The notes below the pieces were generated by a model that was not told where the DNA came from, did not search any database, and saw only the letters and a program-made list of their open reading frames with translations. DNA of 64,000 bases from Acidimicrobiales bacterium (GTDB lineage Bacteria; Actinomycetota; Acidimicrobiia; Acidimicrobiales; MedAcidi-G1): contig JAPKBH010000004.1 of NCBI GenBank assembly GCA_028823445.1, forward strand, positions 1-64,000, in the 5' to 3' direction. Numbering within the stretch: the first letter of the stretch is position 1; each line of letters begins with the position of its first letter. Positions 7,227 through 15,759 of this stretch are shown piece by piece. Position numbers and translations under genes: made by a program.

Positions 7227-8486
7227 ATGCGAAAGTTAGCGGTGGTACTTATTTGGGTACTGATGGTTTCGGGTTGCGGCAGTGAACAAGTTGAAACCTT
7301 TGCTGCACCAACAACTACCTCTCAGGCTTCGGAGCCGTCGCTGGCCTCAAATACCACCCAAGACTCAGTGCCTCCTTTGCCAACGGTTACGGCTGCCCCA
7401 ACAACGGCTTCAACCACGGGCCCTCCGGCAACGACCACCGAGGGGGCTCCGTTTACTTTTGCCGAGTGCGTGGCGAAACTTCCGTTGACGATACGCACGG
7501 GCCAAGTGCTGTTGGTGCTCGTTGATCAGCCTGGTTTGACAGAAATGGCTGCCCTTGCTCGAGAGGGTTTACTGGGCGGCGTAGTGCTCTTAGGTGACCC
7601 TGATGCCGGGCTAACGGAGGCCCTTGGTGGGTTACAGAGCCAGGCTCTGGTAGGGCCGTTGGTTATTGCCGTTGATGAAGAGGGCGGGGTGGTGCAGCGG
7701 TTAGAGAATCTGTTGGGTTTTATGGTTTCTGCGCAACAGCAGGCCACTGGTACCCCGGAAGAGGCCCGTGCTTTGGCCCAGCAGCGGGCCGAAGCCTTGG
7801 CTGCGCTGGGGTTCACCATGAACTTGGCTCCGGTTATTGATGTGGGGGGCGGCCCGGGTATTGGGTCTCGGGCTTTTTCTGACGACCCAGCGGTGGTGGC
7901 TGAATACGGACTGGCGGTGGCTTCGGGAATCGCTGCCGGGGGTCTGGTACCGGTGTTTAAACATTTTCCTGGGCACGGTAATGCTGATGCGGATAGCCAT
8001 CGGTCGCTGCCGGTTACTCCCCCTCTTGCCGAAATGAGGGTGAACGATCTCCTTCCTTGGTCGGACATCCCTTATGAGATTTTCGGGCCTACCGGAGCGG
8101 CGGTCATGGTGGCCCACCTTGATGTTCCGGGGTTGACTTATGGGCAGCCCGCCAGCTTGTCGGTGGAGGCAATAACTGGTTTGTTGCGAGGAGAGATCGG
8201 TTTTGATGGGGTAGTTGTCGCAGATTATTTAGGTATGGCGGCGGTGACTTCACTCACTGACCAACCCACTGCGGCGGTGTGGTCGTTGATCGCCGGAGCG
8301 GACTTACTCATTGTTGGTGACGACCAGTCAGCGGCTGCTTCGGTGGTGATGGTGCGCTCGGTGGCGTTGGCTATCGAGACCGCGCTTGACGAAGGCAGCC
8401 TCTCAGTCACGCGCCTCAATGAGGCAGTGGGGAGGGTGTTTGTTCTGCGACAAAGTGATCCGTGCCAAGTTCTGCTAAATCTGTGA
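7227..8486 (+). CDS. GH3 lipoprotein, beta-N-acetylhexosaminidase (NagZ) type
   Basis: About 419 residues. From ATG 7227 the first 17 residues form a lipoprotein signal ending in V-S-G-C; an alternative ATG at 7209 adds six residues. A Thr/Pro/Ser linker (about residues 25-75) leads to a family 3 glycoside hydrolase domain. The NagZ-type motif K-H-F-P-G-H-G followed by D-S-H-R-S-L is present, with its catalytic His in the mobile loop, as is V-V-A-D-Y-L-G-M, whose Asp matches the family nucleophile (V-x-T/S-D). Such enzymes cleave GlcNAc from muropeptides or other glycans. As a lipoprotein it would act outside the membrane, unlike cytoplasmic NagZ. Confidence 0.88.
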   Translation: MRKLAVVLIWVLMVSGCGSEQVETFAAPTTTSQASEPSLASNTTQDSVPPLPTVTAAPTTASTTGPPATTTEGAPFTFAECVAKLPLTIRTGQVLLVLVDQPGLTEMAALAREGLLGGVVLLGDPDAGLTEALGGLQSQALVGPLVIAVDEEGGVVQRLENLLGFMVSAQQQATGTPEEARALAQQRAEALAALGFTMNLAPVIDVGGGPGIGSRAFSDDPAVVAEYGLAVASGIAAGGLVPVFKHFPGHGNADADSHRSLPVTPPLAEMRVNDLLPWSDIPYEIFGPTGAAVMVAHLDVPGLTYGQPASLSVEAITGLLRGEIGFDGVVVADYLGMAAVTSLTDQPTAAVWSLIAGADLLIVGDDQSAAASVVMVRSVALAIETALDEGSLSVTRLNEAVGRVFVLRQSDPCQVLLNL

Positions 8487-8670
8487 CATGGAGTTACCGT
8501 CAGGAGGCGAGACGGCGGCCAGCAGGCAAACGAGGTTTGGGCACCTTCTAAGGAGTCTTTTTGTAAGCACGGGCGCTGATACTTGCTGCGCCAACTTCAA
8601 CAGCAGGCCTCAAGTTTGTCGTGTGATTGGTTGCAGTTTTATTGTTGGGCGAGCGTGGTTGTGTTAGAAA

Positions 8671-9480
8671 GTGCCCGTGGCTGGTCAAGGTATAAAGTCG
8701 GTTTACGAGGAGCAGGGGTTCTTTTCTCCTTTGCCAGTAATTTCATCACAAGAGGCCCAACAAGCAAAGCTTGAATTTGAACGGGCAGAAGAGACCCTTG
8801 GCCCGCTTCACTACCAAGACAAAATCCATACGGTTCTTAAATCAGCGTGGCAACTCGCAACCCACCGCACACTGTTAGACGCCGTTGAGGAAGTGTTGGG
8901 GCCTGATGTTCTTCTTTACAACGTGACCTACATAGTGAAAGAGCCTGAATCTTCGGCCTATGTAGCGTGGCATCAAGACCTTACTTATTGGGGGCTAAGT
9001 TCCGATGATCAAGTATCGGCTTGGCTGGCGCTCTCCTCGGCTACCGAAGACAGTGGTTGCATGGCCATGGTGCCCCGAAGCCACCACCAAGGTCAGGTCA
9101 ACCATCAATTGGTAGATGATGAAACGAATGTGTTGTACAACGGGCAGTACGTGCCTGGAGTAGATGAAGATACCGCGGTGCTCTGCCCACTAGCTCCTGG
9201 TGAAGCTTCGTTACATCATGGCTGGACGCTGCATGCTTCTCGTCCCAATATCAGTAGGGACCGTCGAATCGGGTTGAACATGCAATTCGTCTCTCCTAAG
9301 GTGCACCAAACTTTGCACGATAAAGATTCAGCCATTTTGGTTCGAGGAGTTGATCGTTTTAACCATTTTGGGGTTGACGATCCGCCCATGGTGGATCTTG
9401 ACCCTCAAGCAATAAAAATTCGAGCCCAGAAACAAGCCATTGTTAAAGGCGCATATTTAGCAGCGCGAGAGCAAGAATAA
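8671..9480 (+). CDS. Phytanoyl-CoA dioxygenase (PhyH) family oxygenase
   Basis: A 269-residue Fe(II)/2-oxoglutarate dioxygenase. Seen: the facial triad H-x-D in A-W-H-Q-D-L (His101, Asp103), the distal His in L-H-A-S-R-P-N (His188) with Arg191 placed to bind 2-oxoglutarate, and the S-G-C-M-x-M-V-P-x-S-H segment. The family includes phytanoyl-CoA hydroxylase, ectoine hydroxylase and many hydroxylases of small molecules, so the substrate is open. The start is GTG 8671; the ribosome site is weak and a GTG 6 nt further is possible. It stands alone, 184 bp after the GH3 gene; I see no other gene in that gap. Confidence 0.88.
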   Translation: MPVAGQGIKSVYEEQGFFSPLPVISSQEAQQAKLEFERAEETLGPLHYQDKIHTVLKSAWQLATHRTLLDAVEEVLGPDVLLYNVTYIVKEPESSAYVAWHQDLTYWGLSSDDQVSAWLALSSATEDSGCMAMVPRSHHQGQVNHQLVDDETNVLYNGQYVPGVDEDTAVLCPLAPGEASLHHGWTLHASRPNISRDRRIGLNMQFVSPKVHQTLHDKDSAILVRGVDRFNHFGVDDPPMVDLDPQAIKIRAQKQAIVKGAYLAAREQE

Positions 9481-9502
9481 GCCTCGCAAGTTTCGTGGGG
9501 GT

Positions 9503-10990
9503 TTAAGCGTTTGTTTGTTCCCACGCTTGTTGCCCGTGGTGTGCGAGACGACCGAGGGCGGCATCAACATCGGCGGGGGTTACGGCAGGGTTCATGATGA
9601 GCAGGCGAAAAGTATTGAGCCCATTTACCGGTTGATAGCCCAGCAGGGCATCGCCGGCTTGTTGCATACGGGCTTTGATAAGTGGGGCCAGTTGGTGGAG
9701 TCGCTGGCGATTTTCCGCAGTGAGTTGACTGAGGTTAAGGGGCCGAAGTTCTGGCGGAACCCACGCAAAGACCACGTTGGTGAACCCGGTGTCGATCACG
9801 GCGACCAAGGCACCTTCAGAGTCTTCGATGACCGAACGAGCATGATCAGCCATGGCTACGGCGCGGTCAATGCGGGCCGAAAACCCTTGGTCGCCGTGGG
9901 CCTTCCAAGCCAGCCAAAGTTTAAGGGCATCGACGCGACGAGCACATTGAAAAGTGCGGTCTCCCGAGTCGTATTCGCTAAAAAGTTTGTCGGGTTGAAA
10001 GAGGTAGTCGGCGTTGGTTGAAAAACATGCATCGAGTTGTTCGGGGTTCTGCACCAGAAGCACCGTGCATTGTTGGGTCATTCCCATCATTTTGTGCAGG
10101 TTCCACACCAGAGAATCGGCTCGTTCGACACCGGCCAAGCGGTGTCGTTGTTGGGGCGAAAAAAGCGCGGACCCGCCGTAGCAACCATCAACGTGCAGCC
10201 AAATGTTGTGTTGTGCGCAGAGGTCAGCGATTGCTTCTAGCGGGTCGAAAGCGGCGGTCACCGTGGTGCCCGCAGTGGCGATAACCGCGAGAGGGGTGCG
10301 GTCGGTGGCCGCGATGGCTTTAGTAAGTGCTTGGGGAAGCATGGCTCCCTCAGCGTCGGTGGCCACTTTGATGACGGCCTCTGAGCCGAGACCTAATAGT
10401 GAAGCCGATTTCACGGCGGTGTAATGGCCGGCTTCCGAAACAAAAATGGCCAAAGGCTCTGCTGAAGCACCAGCCGTGGTGAGGGTGGGTTGCTGGCGGT
10501 AGCGGGCTAGTTGTAGGGCATAGAGGGTTGCTAGAGATCCGCCGGGGCAAAAGAGCCCAGGGGGAATATCGCTTTCTGTAGAAAAACCAGCCAACTCAGC
10601 CAGTTTATTTAGCAAGGCGGCTTCCATCAAAGTAAATACGGGAGCTGCTTCGAAGGTGGCGTTGGTGGTGTTGAGGGCTGCGGCCAACCAGTCGCCGGCT
10701 ACGGCAACGGGGTCGGGCCCAGCAAAATTTTGGTTAAAAAAACGCGGGTGGCTGGTGTGCACCGACCATTCCACCACTTGTTGGGCGGCGGCCAGTACTT
10801 GGTCAACCGGGTGAGCGGGGGCATGGTCGGCAAAATCTAAGCCGACGGTGGTTGAGAAACTGGTAACCAGGTCTTCAGGCGAGGCCCAGTTAACTACTGG
10901 GTCGTCATTGTGTCGGGGGTTAGCGAGCACTTCGCGTGCCAAATCAGCAAGGGCCAGAAAGAGTTGATCGCCGCTCGGGTTGGTTTCCAT
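9503..10990 (-). CDS. Group II pyridoxal-dependent amino-acid decarboxylase
   Basis: 495 residues. Seen: C-P-G-G-S-L-A-T-L near 125, H-V-D-G-C-Y-G-G before the cofactor lysine, and N-L-H-K-M-M-G with the PLP-binding Lys. This is the aromatic-L-amino-acid/glutamate/diaminobutyrate decarboxylase superfamily; the substrate cannot be assigned. The start at 10990 is preceded by GGAG. The reading frame is open another 57 codons upstream, but those codons run through the terminator and the tRNA gene, so they are not coding. It is transcribed leftwards directly after the tRNA-Lys terminator and needs its own promoter. It converges on the PhyH gene with 22 bp between them. Confidence 0.9.
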   Translation of the reverse strand: METNPSGDQLFLALADLAREVLANPRHNDDPVVNWASPEDLVTSFSTTVGLDFADHAPAHPVDQVLAAAQQVVEWSVHTSHPRFFNQNFAGPDPVAVAGDWLAAALNTTNATFEAAPVFTLMEAALLNKLAELAGFSTESDIPPGLFCPGGSLATLYALQLARYRQQPTLTTAGASAEPLAIFVSEAGHYTAVKSASLLGLGSEAVIKVATDAEGAMLPQALTKAIAATDRTPLAVIATAGTTVTAAFDPLEAIADLCAQHNIWLHVDGCYGGSALFSPQQRHRLAGVERADSLVWNLHKMMGMTQQCTVLLVQNPEQLDACFSTNADYLFQPDKLFSEYDSGDRTFQCARRVDALKLWLAWKAHGDQGFSARIDRAVAMADHARSVIEDSEGALVAVIDTGFTNVVFAWVPPELRPLNLSQLTAENRQRLHQLAPLIKARMQQAGDALLGYQPVNGLNTFRLLIMNPAVTPADVDAALGRLAHHGQQAWEQTNA

Positions 10991-11022
10991 GTCTCCATGC
11001 TGCCAGATGAAAGCCCAAAGAA

Positions 11023-11062
11023 AAAATCTGTAACACGGGTCAGTCCCCGTGTTACAGATTTT
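11023..11062 (-). terminator. Intrinsic terminator of tRNA-Lys
   Basis: AAAATCTGTAACACGGG (11023-11039) and its exact complement (11046-11062) form a 17-bp stem around a 6-nt loop. Reading leftwards the stem ends in a run of T (11028-11021). Its first base coincides with the final A of the encoded CCA end of the tRNA. It separates the tRNA from the decarboxylase gene. Confidence 0.85.
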
Positions 11063-11137
11063 GGTGGGTCGCCCGGGGCTCGAACCCGGCGCCTGAGGAT
11101 TAAAAGTCCCCTGCTCTACCCGATGAGCTAGCGACCC
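11062..11137 (-). tRNA. tRNA-Lys (anticodon UUU), CCA encoded
   Basis: The cloverleaf is complete. The acceptor stem GGGTCGC/GCGACCC closes it, and the D arm carries GCTC/GAGC. The anticodon arm GGGGA-CTTTTAA-TCCTC gives anticodon TTT. The T arm is CCGGG-TTCGAGC-CCCGG, the discriminator is A, and CCA (11064-11062) is in the DNA. It is transcribed leftwards and ends directly in a strong terminator hairpin. No integrase or attachment-site copy is seen next to it. Confidence 0.97.
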
Positions 11138-11198
11138 ACCGGCGAGGTTATCCGACAACAAAGGCCCTTGGTGCCTTGTTTTAGAATATGGCAGAGGA

Positions 11199-11540
11199 TT
11201 ATGAATCAGAAAGAGTGTTTTCAGGCGCGGGGCCCAAAGTGTTGCGCCACAGCATCATGCCGGAACCGATCATGGCCATGTTGATGATGAACCCGGAAAG
11301 CCAACCGGTAGCCCCAACGAGAACCACTACCGGGATTGCGCATTGGCCGACCGTCAACGAAAAAATAACCAGAGCAGCGATTGACCAGCCCCGGCCGAGC
11401 GGTTGATGGCGTATCACGAGGTAAAGGAGGGGGAGGGTTACCGGGGCGGCCATAATGGCACCGCCACCCATGGACAGCAATAAAAATCCGGTTAACGGTA
11501 CGAAAATAAAGATAAATATTTTAGGAATGGAGTTCAACAC
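11199..11540 (-). CDS. Small membrane protein, unknown
   Basis: 113 residues, not recognised. It has about four hydrophobic segments: I-F-I-F-I-F-V-P-L near the N-terminus, a Gly/Met-rich A-I-M-A-A-P stretch, W-S-I-A-A-L-V-I-F, and a last helix starting at W-L-S-G-F-I. Basic residues (R-H-Q-P-L-G-R-G) fall in the middle loop. It is divergent from the desaturase gene across about 65 bp and lies 61 bp before the start of the tRNA-Lys gene. A link to membrane lipids is possible only from this neighbour. Confidence 0.55.
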   Translation of the reverse strand: MLNSIPKIFIFIFVPLTGFLLLSMGGGAIMAAPVTLPLLYLVIRHQPLGRGWSIAALVIFSLTVGQCAIPVVVLVGATGWLSGFIINMAMIGSGMMLWRNTLGPAPENTLSDS

Positions 11541-11605
11541 TTACTCAGTATGCCACTAGGGGTTCTCCGGTGGATGGGCCCCGGTGTTTGATCTAGGGTT
11601 TCTCC

Positions 11606-12493
11606 ATGACCGATAGTTCGCCCCGCCGCATTGAATGGCCAACGGTGTTGGTGGCGACGGTTATTTATGGCGGATGGCTTGCGGTGATCTTTAACCATGA
11701 AACGTTGGGTACCCCGGCGACGGTGCTGTTGCTTTCTGTGCTTATCGCCTGGCAGGGGTCGCTCCAACATGAGATAGTGCATGGGCACCCGTTTAATGGC
11801 CCCATTTTGAATGAAATTATGGGCAGCGTACCCATTAGTTTACGAATGCCTTACCGGGTCTACCGCCGCAGTCACCTGCGCCATCATGCTTGTGGCGATC
11901 TGACCGACCCGGTTACTGATCCAGAAAGTTTTTTTATAACGGCAACAACCTGGAACCGTCTACCGGTGGTGGCTCACTGGTTGCTTATTGCTCACCACAC
12001 CTTATTGGGTCGCATGGTGCTGGGTCCTTTGCTTGAAAATGTTTCTCTGTGGCGAGACAGCGTCTCGGAGATTCGTTCGGGTGATGGCCGTCTTTTTCGT
12101 TGGTGGAGTGCCCACCTGGCGCAGGTGGTATTTTTGATAACTGGTTTAATCTTGGTTGGTTTCTCCCTTTGGTGGTATTTGTTGGCCGTGTATCTAGCTA
12201 ACAGTTTGGGGTTGGTTCGCTCTTATTGCGAACATCAGTGGGTTGAGGGGGAAGCCACCCGTTCAATCATGGTGGGGTCTCGAGGGTTTTGGGCATTATT
12301 GTTTTTGAACAACAATCTGCATGAGACCCATCACGAAGAGCCAGCGGTGGCATGGTTTCGATTGCCAAAACTGGCTCGTTCGCTTGGCTCGGCAGAACAG
12401 GCGGCCCAAGGCGCAGGTTGTTACTCGGGTTACGGCGAGATCTTCCGGAAACACCTGGTGCGTCCCTTTGATCACCCGGTACATCCGAGATAA
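11606..12493 (+). CDS. Membrane fatty acid desaturase / hydroxylase family protein
   Basis: A 295-residue integral membrane di-iron enzyme. All three histidine boxes are seen: Q-H-E-I-V-H-G-H (about residue 53), R-R-S-H-L-R-H-H (about 89) and N-N-L-H-E-T-H-H (about 237), spaced among four to five hydrophobic segments. Such enzymes introduce double bonds or hydroxyl groups into acyl chains or carotenoids with O2 and an electron donor. No ferredoxin or reductase gene is adjacent. It converges with the MFS gene; the 70 bp between the stops hold a heptamer tandem repeat. Confidence 0.88.
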   Translation: MTDSSPRRIEWPTVLVATVIYGGWLAVIFNHETLGTPATVLLLSVLIAWQGSLQHEIVHGHPFNGPILNEIMGSVPISLRMPYRVYRRSHLRHHACGDLTDPVTDPESFFITATTWNRLPVVAHWLLIAHHTLLGRMVLGPLLENVSLWRDSVSEIRSGDGRLFRWWSAHLAQVVFLITGLILVGFSLWWYLLAVYLANSLGLVRSYCEHQWVEGEATRSIMVGSRGFWALLFLNNNLHETHHEEPAVAWFRLPKLARSLGSAEQAAQGAGCYSGYGEIFRKHLVRPFDHPVHPR

Positions 12494-12520
12494 AGAAAAT
12501 TAATCTAGAAATCTAAATTT

Positions 12521-12562
12521 GCAGATTGCAGATTGCAGATTGCAGATTGCAGATTGCAGATT
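12521..12562. repeat. Six tandem copies of the heptamer GCAGATT
   Basis: Exact 7-bp units run from 12521 to 12562, in the gap between the convergent desaturase and MFS genes and ending one base before the MFS stop codon. The preceding 25 bp are AT-rich with related ATCTA pieces. It is non-coding and of a kind that changes copy number easily. Confidence 0.95.
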
Positions 12563-13798
12563 CTAGGTTTTGGTTTGCACGTCGCTGAAACGGTCAACGT
12601 CGCGGAGCACGGGGAACTTCCACCACCACAGCGCTACCACGGCCAGGGTGCCTACCCCACCGAAGACAATGGCCCCGGTCAGGCCCAACAGGGCCGCCGT
12701 GACGCCAGACTCAAAAGCGCCAAGTTCGTTAGAGCCCCCAATAAATACATTTTCGAGGGCCAGCACCCGGCCACGCATGTTTTCTGGGGTAGCCAAAGGA
12801 ACCAAAGTGGCACGGATAAACATAGATACTGCATCGGCGGCGGCCAGTACAAAAATGGCGATGAAGGCCACGGTGTAGTTGCGGCTTAGCCCCAGCACGA
12901 TGGTGCTCACCCCAAAGATGGCCACCACCAGTAACAAGATGCGACCAATGTGACGCTGCAGTGGGCGGATAGCCAAGGTAACGGCTACTACCCCGGCACC
13001 CAAGCCAACAGAAGCGCGGAGCCATCCCAACCCGACAGCACCGACCCCGAGGCGATCTTCGGCAATAGCGGGCAGCAAAGCGACCGCTCCACCAAAGAGC
13101 ACAGCAAACAAGTCCAGGCTGATGGCCCCAAAAAGCATGGGGGTATTACGAATAAACCGAAACCCTTCAAAGGCGTCACGAATAGCCCGTTTTGTGCCGA
13201 CGGTTTCCAGTTTTCGCACATTACTACTGGAAACTAAGGAGAGAATGACTACCCCGATGCCCAAGGCCAGCGCTGAAGCAAGATAGGGCAGCGGTTCGGC
13301 TGCCACAAATAAGAAACCAAAAATGACCGGACCCACGATAAGCCCGGCTTGCATAGACACGCTGCCCAAGGCCACCACCCGAGGCACTACAGCGAGAGGA
13401 GCGAGATCAATGGTGAGGGCCCGGCCAGACGGCGCAGCAAAGGCTCGGCATATGCCGAAGGTTAAGACCAGTAAAAAGATGGGCAAGACCGAGGTGGGCT
13501 CGCTGCGGGCATAGAGAAATAAGAGAACCGAAACTATTCCTTCGCCGATCATGGCCCAGCGCAGCAATTTTCGGCGATCCATGCGGTCGGCCAACGAACC
13601 TGTAAAAGGGGCCAAAAGAAAAGTGGGGGCAAACTCTGCCAAGCCGATTAATCCTAAGTCAAACTCACGGCCGGTCAGATCGTAGACTTGTTTACCCAAA
13701 ATAGTTATTTGGCCTACCACAGCGAAAGTGGTGAGAAAGAAAACAAACAAGACGGCATAGATCTGCCGCGGAATGCGTACTATGCCTTGATCGTCCAT
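12563..13798 (-). CDS. MFS transporter, EntS-like drug/siderophore exporter type
   Basis: A 411-residue protein with about 12 membrane helices. The MFS signature after helix 2 is seen (G-S-L-A-D-R-M-D-R-R-K near residues 63-73), with an equivalent basic loop between helices 8 and 9. The overall layout matches the EntS/MdtG-like family that exports siderophores, macrolides or tetracyclines. The substrate is not known. A 30-bp palindrome (13859-13888) lies about 60 bp upstream and could be an operator or a terminator for the preceding cupin operon. The gene ends at the heptamer repeat. Confidence 0.85.
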   Translation of the reverse strand: MDDQGIVRIPRQIYAVLFVFFLTTFAVVGQITILGKQVYDLTGREFDLGLIGLAEFAPTFLLAPFTGSLADRMDRRKLLRWAMIGEGIVSVLLFLYARSEPTSVLPIFLLVLTFGICRAFAAPSGRALTIDLAPLAVVPRVVALGSVSMQAGLIVGPVIFGFLFVAAEPLPYLASALALGIGVVILSLVSSSNVRKLETVGTKRAIRDAFEGFRFIRNTPMLFGAISLDLFAVLFGGAVALLPAIAEDRLGVGAVGLGWLRASVGLGAGVVAVTLAIRPLQRHIGRILLLVVAIFGVSTIVLGLSRNYTVAFIAIFVLAAADAVSMFIRATLVPLATPENMRGRVLALENVFIGGSNELGAFESGVTAALLGLTGAIVFGGVGTLAVVALWWWKFPVLRDVDRFSDVQTKT

Positions 13799-13858
13799 CG
13801 CTTCACGCTAGCCCGTCGGCCTACGGAGAGGTTAGTTGGGGGCTAAAGCCAGTGACTG

Positions 13859-13888
13859 CCAATAGATGGGGACTGTCCTATCTATTGG
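13859..13888. repeat. REP-like palindrome upstream of the MFS gene
   Basis: CCAATAGAT (13859-13867) and ATCTATTGG (13880-13888) are perfect complements. The central GGGGACTGTCCT is itself nearly palindromic (GGAC-T-GTCC). It lies in the 137-bp gap between the cupin stop and the MFS start, both on the minus strand. The core resembles the palindromes at 11023-11062 and 43207-43233. Confidence 0.6.
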
Positions 13889-13935
13889 GTGGGGAGTTTC
13901 TTGGCTGTTCAGTTGGCTTCGTTGGAGACAACTAA

Positions 13936-14229
13936 CTATTTATAAAATTCCACACCGAATACGGCGTCGTCATCTGGGGTGACTCGGTGCGGGCGCCGAG
14001 GAGGGATAGCCATGGTTTGGCCCGCCGTGAGTTGCCACGATGTGCCGTCATCTTCGAAGGTAAAGCCCACCGAACCGGAGCGCACTACCAAGTGTCCCCA
14101 CACCTTTTCGGCGGTTTGGTGGGCCGCTAAAAGAGCGGCCGGCACGGTGGTGGCTGTGAACTCGGGGGTGGTCCGGGCCAGTAGGAGCCCTTCAGGAAGC
14201 ACCGGTGGAGTAGATGACGTAGCAGGCAT
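13936..14229 (-). CDS. DUF1971 (YeaR/TehB-like) cupin protein
   Basis: About 97 residues from ATG 14229, which has AAGG upstream; a longer frame from 14280 would overlap the preceding gene by 41 bp. Seen: L-P-E-G-L-L-L-A-R-T-T-P-E-F, A-H-Q-T-A-E-K-V-W-G, I-P-P-R-R-P-H-R-V and the ending V-E-F-Y-K, the hallmarks of the DUF1971 fold found in YeaR and in the N-terminus of some TehB tellurite-resistance proteins. YeaR is induced by nitrate and NO in E. coli; its biochemical activity is not established. It is the last gene of the minus-strand operon that starts at 16988, 10 bp after the ferric-reductase-like gene. Confidence 0.75.
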   Translation of the reverse strand: MPATSSTPPVLPEGLLLARTTPEFTATTVPAALLAAHQTAEKVWGHLVVRSGSVGFTFEDDGTSWQLTAGQTMAIPPRRPHRVTPDDDAVFGVEFYK

Positions 14230-14239
14230 GAGCCTTAGA

Positions 14240-14827
14240 TTATTCGTTGGACGAGGTGTGTGGTGGCTCTTGTTTTTCAAGAGCAGGGCTGGCCTTTTTT
14301 CTGGCCGGTACGGGCAATAAACGAAAAGCAGTAACGAACACCGTCAAGATAATAGCCAAGGTAACGCTGATTCGGTAAACAGGGTTACCGATGTCGGTGC
14401 CAGCTAGTCCAGCGTGCATGATAGTTAACCAAAGCATGGGGTAAGCCAGTAGGTGGATGCGCCGCCAAGTTTTGCGCCCCAGTTTTTTCATGATGAGCGA
14501 ACTGAGTTGCACTGCGATCAGTAACCAAAAGGCCACCACTCCCCAAGCAACCGGGCCAGGTTGCCAATCTGAGGCCATGGGAATTAGTAAGTCTTTAAGC
14601 GAGAAAGAAACAAAGTGGTCCAGCATTAAAGTCGCCATGTGAACCAAGGTGAAGGTGAGGGCTAACCCGCCGAGCCAGCGATGCAGGTCAAGGAGCCAAG
14701 CAGGCCGGTCGATGCTACGCAAGATGCGAGTGGTGAGCAACACTCCCCAGATGAGGCTGGCGAAGAGTAAGCCAAGGGCCACAAACCCAGAAGCTCGAGA
14801 GAGATACCACCAAATTGAAGGATTCAT
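14240..14827 (-). CDS. Ferric-reductase-like transmembrane protein
   Basis: A 195-residue membrane protein with about six helices. Two pairs of histidines face each other in the predicted helices (L-H-R-W with L-V-H-M, and R-I-H-L-L with I-M-H-A), the pattern that binds two hemes in ferric reductase, NOX and MsrQ proteins. There is no FAD/NAD domain, so it resembles MsrQ or the membrane half of FRD-type electron carriers, passing electrons across the membrane. It overlaps the end of apbE by 4 nt (ATGA). With ApbE next to it, a flavoprotein partner is expected; none of the neighbours shows a clear FMN-binding domain. Confidence 0.8.
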   Translation of the reverse strand: MNPSIWWYLSRASGFVALGLLFASLIWGVLLTTRILRSIDRPAWLLDLHRWLGGLALTFTLVHMATLMLDHFVSFSLKDLLIPMASDWQPGPVAWGVVAFWLLIAVQLSSLIMKKLGRKTWRRIHLLAYPMLWLTIMHAGLAGTDIGNPVYRISVTLAIILTVFVTAFRLLPVPARKKASPALEKQEPPHTSSNE

Positions 14828-15759
14828 GCTGAGCTTTCCTGATCAGTCAGGTTTAGGTCAAGGTTCTCGGTGGACGCAGCGATGCCTTTAAGGTCTATCA
14901 CCACCCCGGGCAGGCTATGGCCATTGAGGTAGGCAATGGCCTCTTCGGCGTTCAATTGGAGAGCGGCGGTGGCGAGAGATTCGGCCATCCAGGCTGCTTG
15001 AGCAATCACGGTGACCGTGGCGATATCGGTGGCGGGGTTTTGCCCGGTGGCGGGGTCTATTTGGTGATGTCTTTCTCCGTTTGGGCCGAGGCGCCGGTTG
15101 AGGGTGCTCGAAGTCGCTACGCCACCGGTATTGATGCTTAGAGAACAAATTGCCTCAGAGGGGTTCACCGGGTTTTTAACTTCTATGACCCACCCGTTTT
15201 GTGGCGGGTTTCCGGTGCATCGCAAATCGCCACCCAAGTTGACTAGAGCGCTGGTGGCTCCGAGGCTGAGGAGCTCGGTGGCCAGCAAGTCGGCGGCGAA
15301 GCCTTTGCCGAGCCCTCCAGGGTCAAGAGACATACCAGCGGGCAAGGTAATGCCATGGTTGGCTTGGTCCATGGTAATGGCATCAAGGTCGCCGCCGCTT
15401 GTGGTGTGCACAGGGAGTGACGTTTTGTGATCGGGGTTGTCAATGCTGGAGGTGTAGCCAGCGGATATCAAGCTAGGTAACTGCGTGGGGTCAAAACGTC
15501 CGGCAGTGAGACGCCACGCTTTACGAAGGGCGTCAACTAAGCGAAAGGTGTCCGGGCTTACTTTTACCGGTTTCCCGGGGTTGTTGTTTAGTTGACTGAT
15601 GTCGCTTTGGGGCAAAAAGCGGCTCCAGTGTTGTTCGAGTTCGGTGAGCCGTTGGTGGCTGTAGGCCAGCAAACTTGTGGGGCCATCAATAACCACGTGG
15701 TAGTTGGTGGCCATGATGCGGCCGTGTTTTTCGTGAATGGTGGGGTTTTTAGCTTCCAC
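14824..15759 (-). CDS. apbE: FAD:protein FMN transferase (ApbE)
   Basis: ApbE enzymes attach FMN covalently to a Thr of exported or membrane flavoproteins. Seen: M-A-T-N-Y (equivalent of M-G-T), L-D-P-G-G-L-G-K-G-F-A-A-D, A-L-V-N-L-G-G-D, T-G-G-V-A-T-S-S and the H-H-Q-I-D-P-A-T-G metal/nucleotide motif. I place the start at GTG 15759 (about 311 residues), because M-A-T-N-Y aligns inside the domain; an ATG at 15813 lies well inside the preceding gene. No lipobox or signal peptide is visible, which is unusual for this normally exported family; in this position it may work in the cytoplasm or rely on an unrecognised signal. It is part of a tightly overlapping operon. Confidence 0.88.
   Translation of the reverse strand: MEAKNPTIHEKHGRIMATNYHVVIDGPTSLLAYSHQRLTELEQHWSRFLPQSDISQLNNNPGKPVKVSPDTFRLVDALRKAWRLTAGRFDPTQLPSLISAGYTSSIDNPDHKTSLPVHTTSGGDLDAITMDQANHGITLPAGMSLDPGGLGKGFAADLLATELLSLGATSALVNLGGDLRCTGNPPQNGWVIEVKNPVNPSEAICSLSINTGGVATSSTLNRRLGPNGERHHQIDPATGQNPATDIATVTVIAQAAWMAESLATAALQLNAEEAIAYLNGHSLPGVVIDLKGIAASTENLDLNLTDQESSA

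Noticed and set aside
11062-11137. Integration site of a mobile element at tRNA-Lys
   Set aside because: No integrase gene and no repeated tRNA 3' end was seen within the window.
10991-11161. 57-codon N-terminal extension of the decarboxylase gene
   Set aside because: It translates the terminator hairpin and the tRNA-Lys gene. The internal ATG at 10990 has GGAG upstream and fits the family N-terminus.
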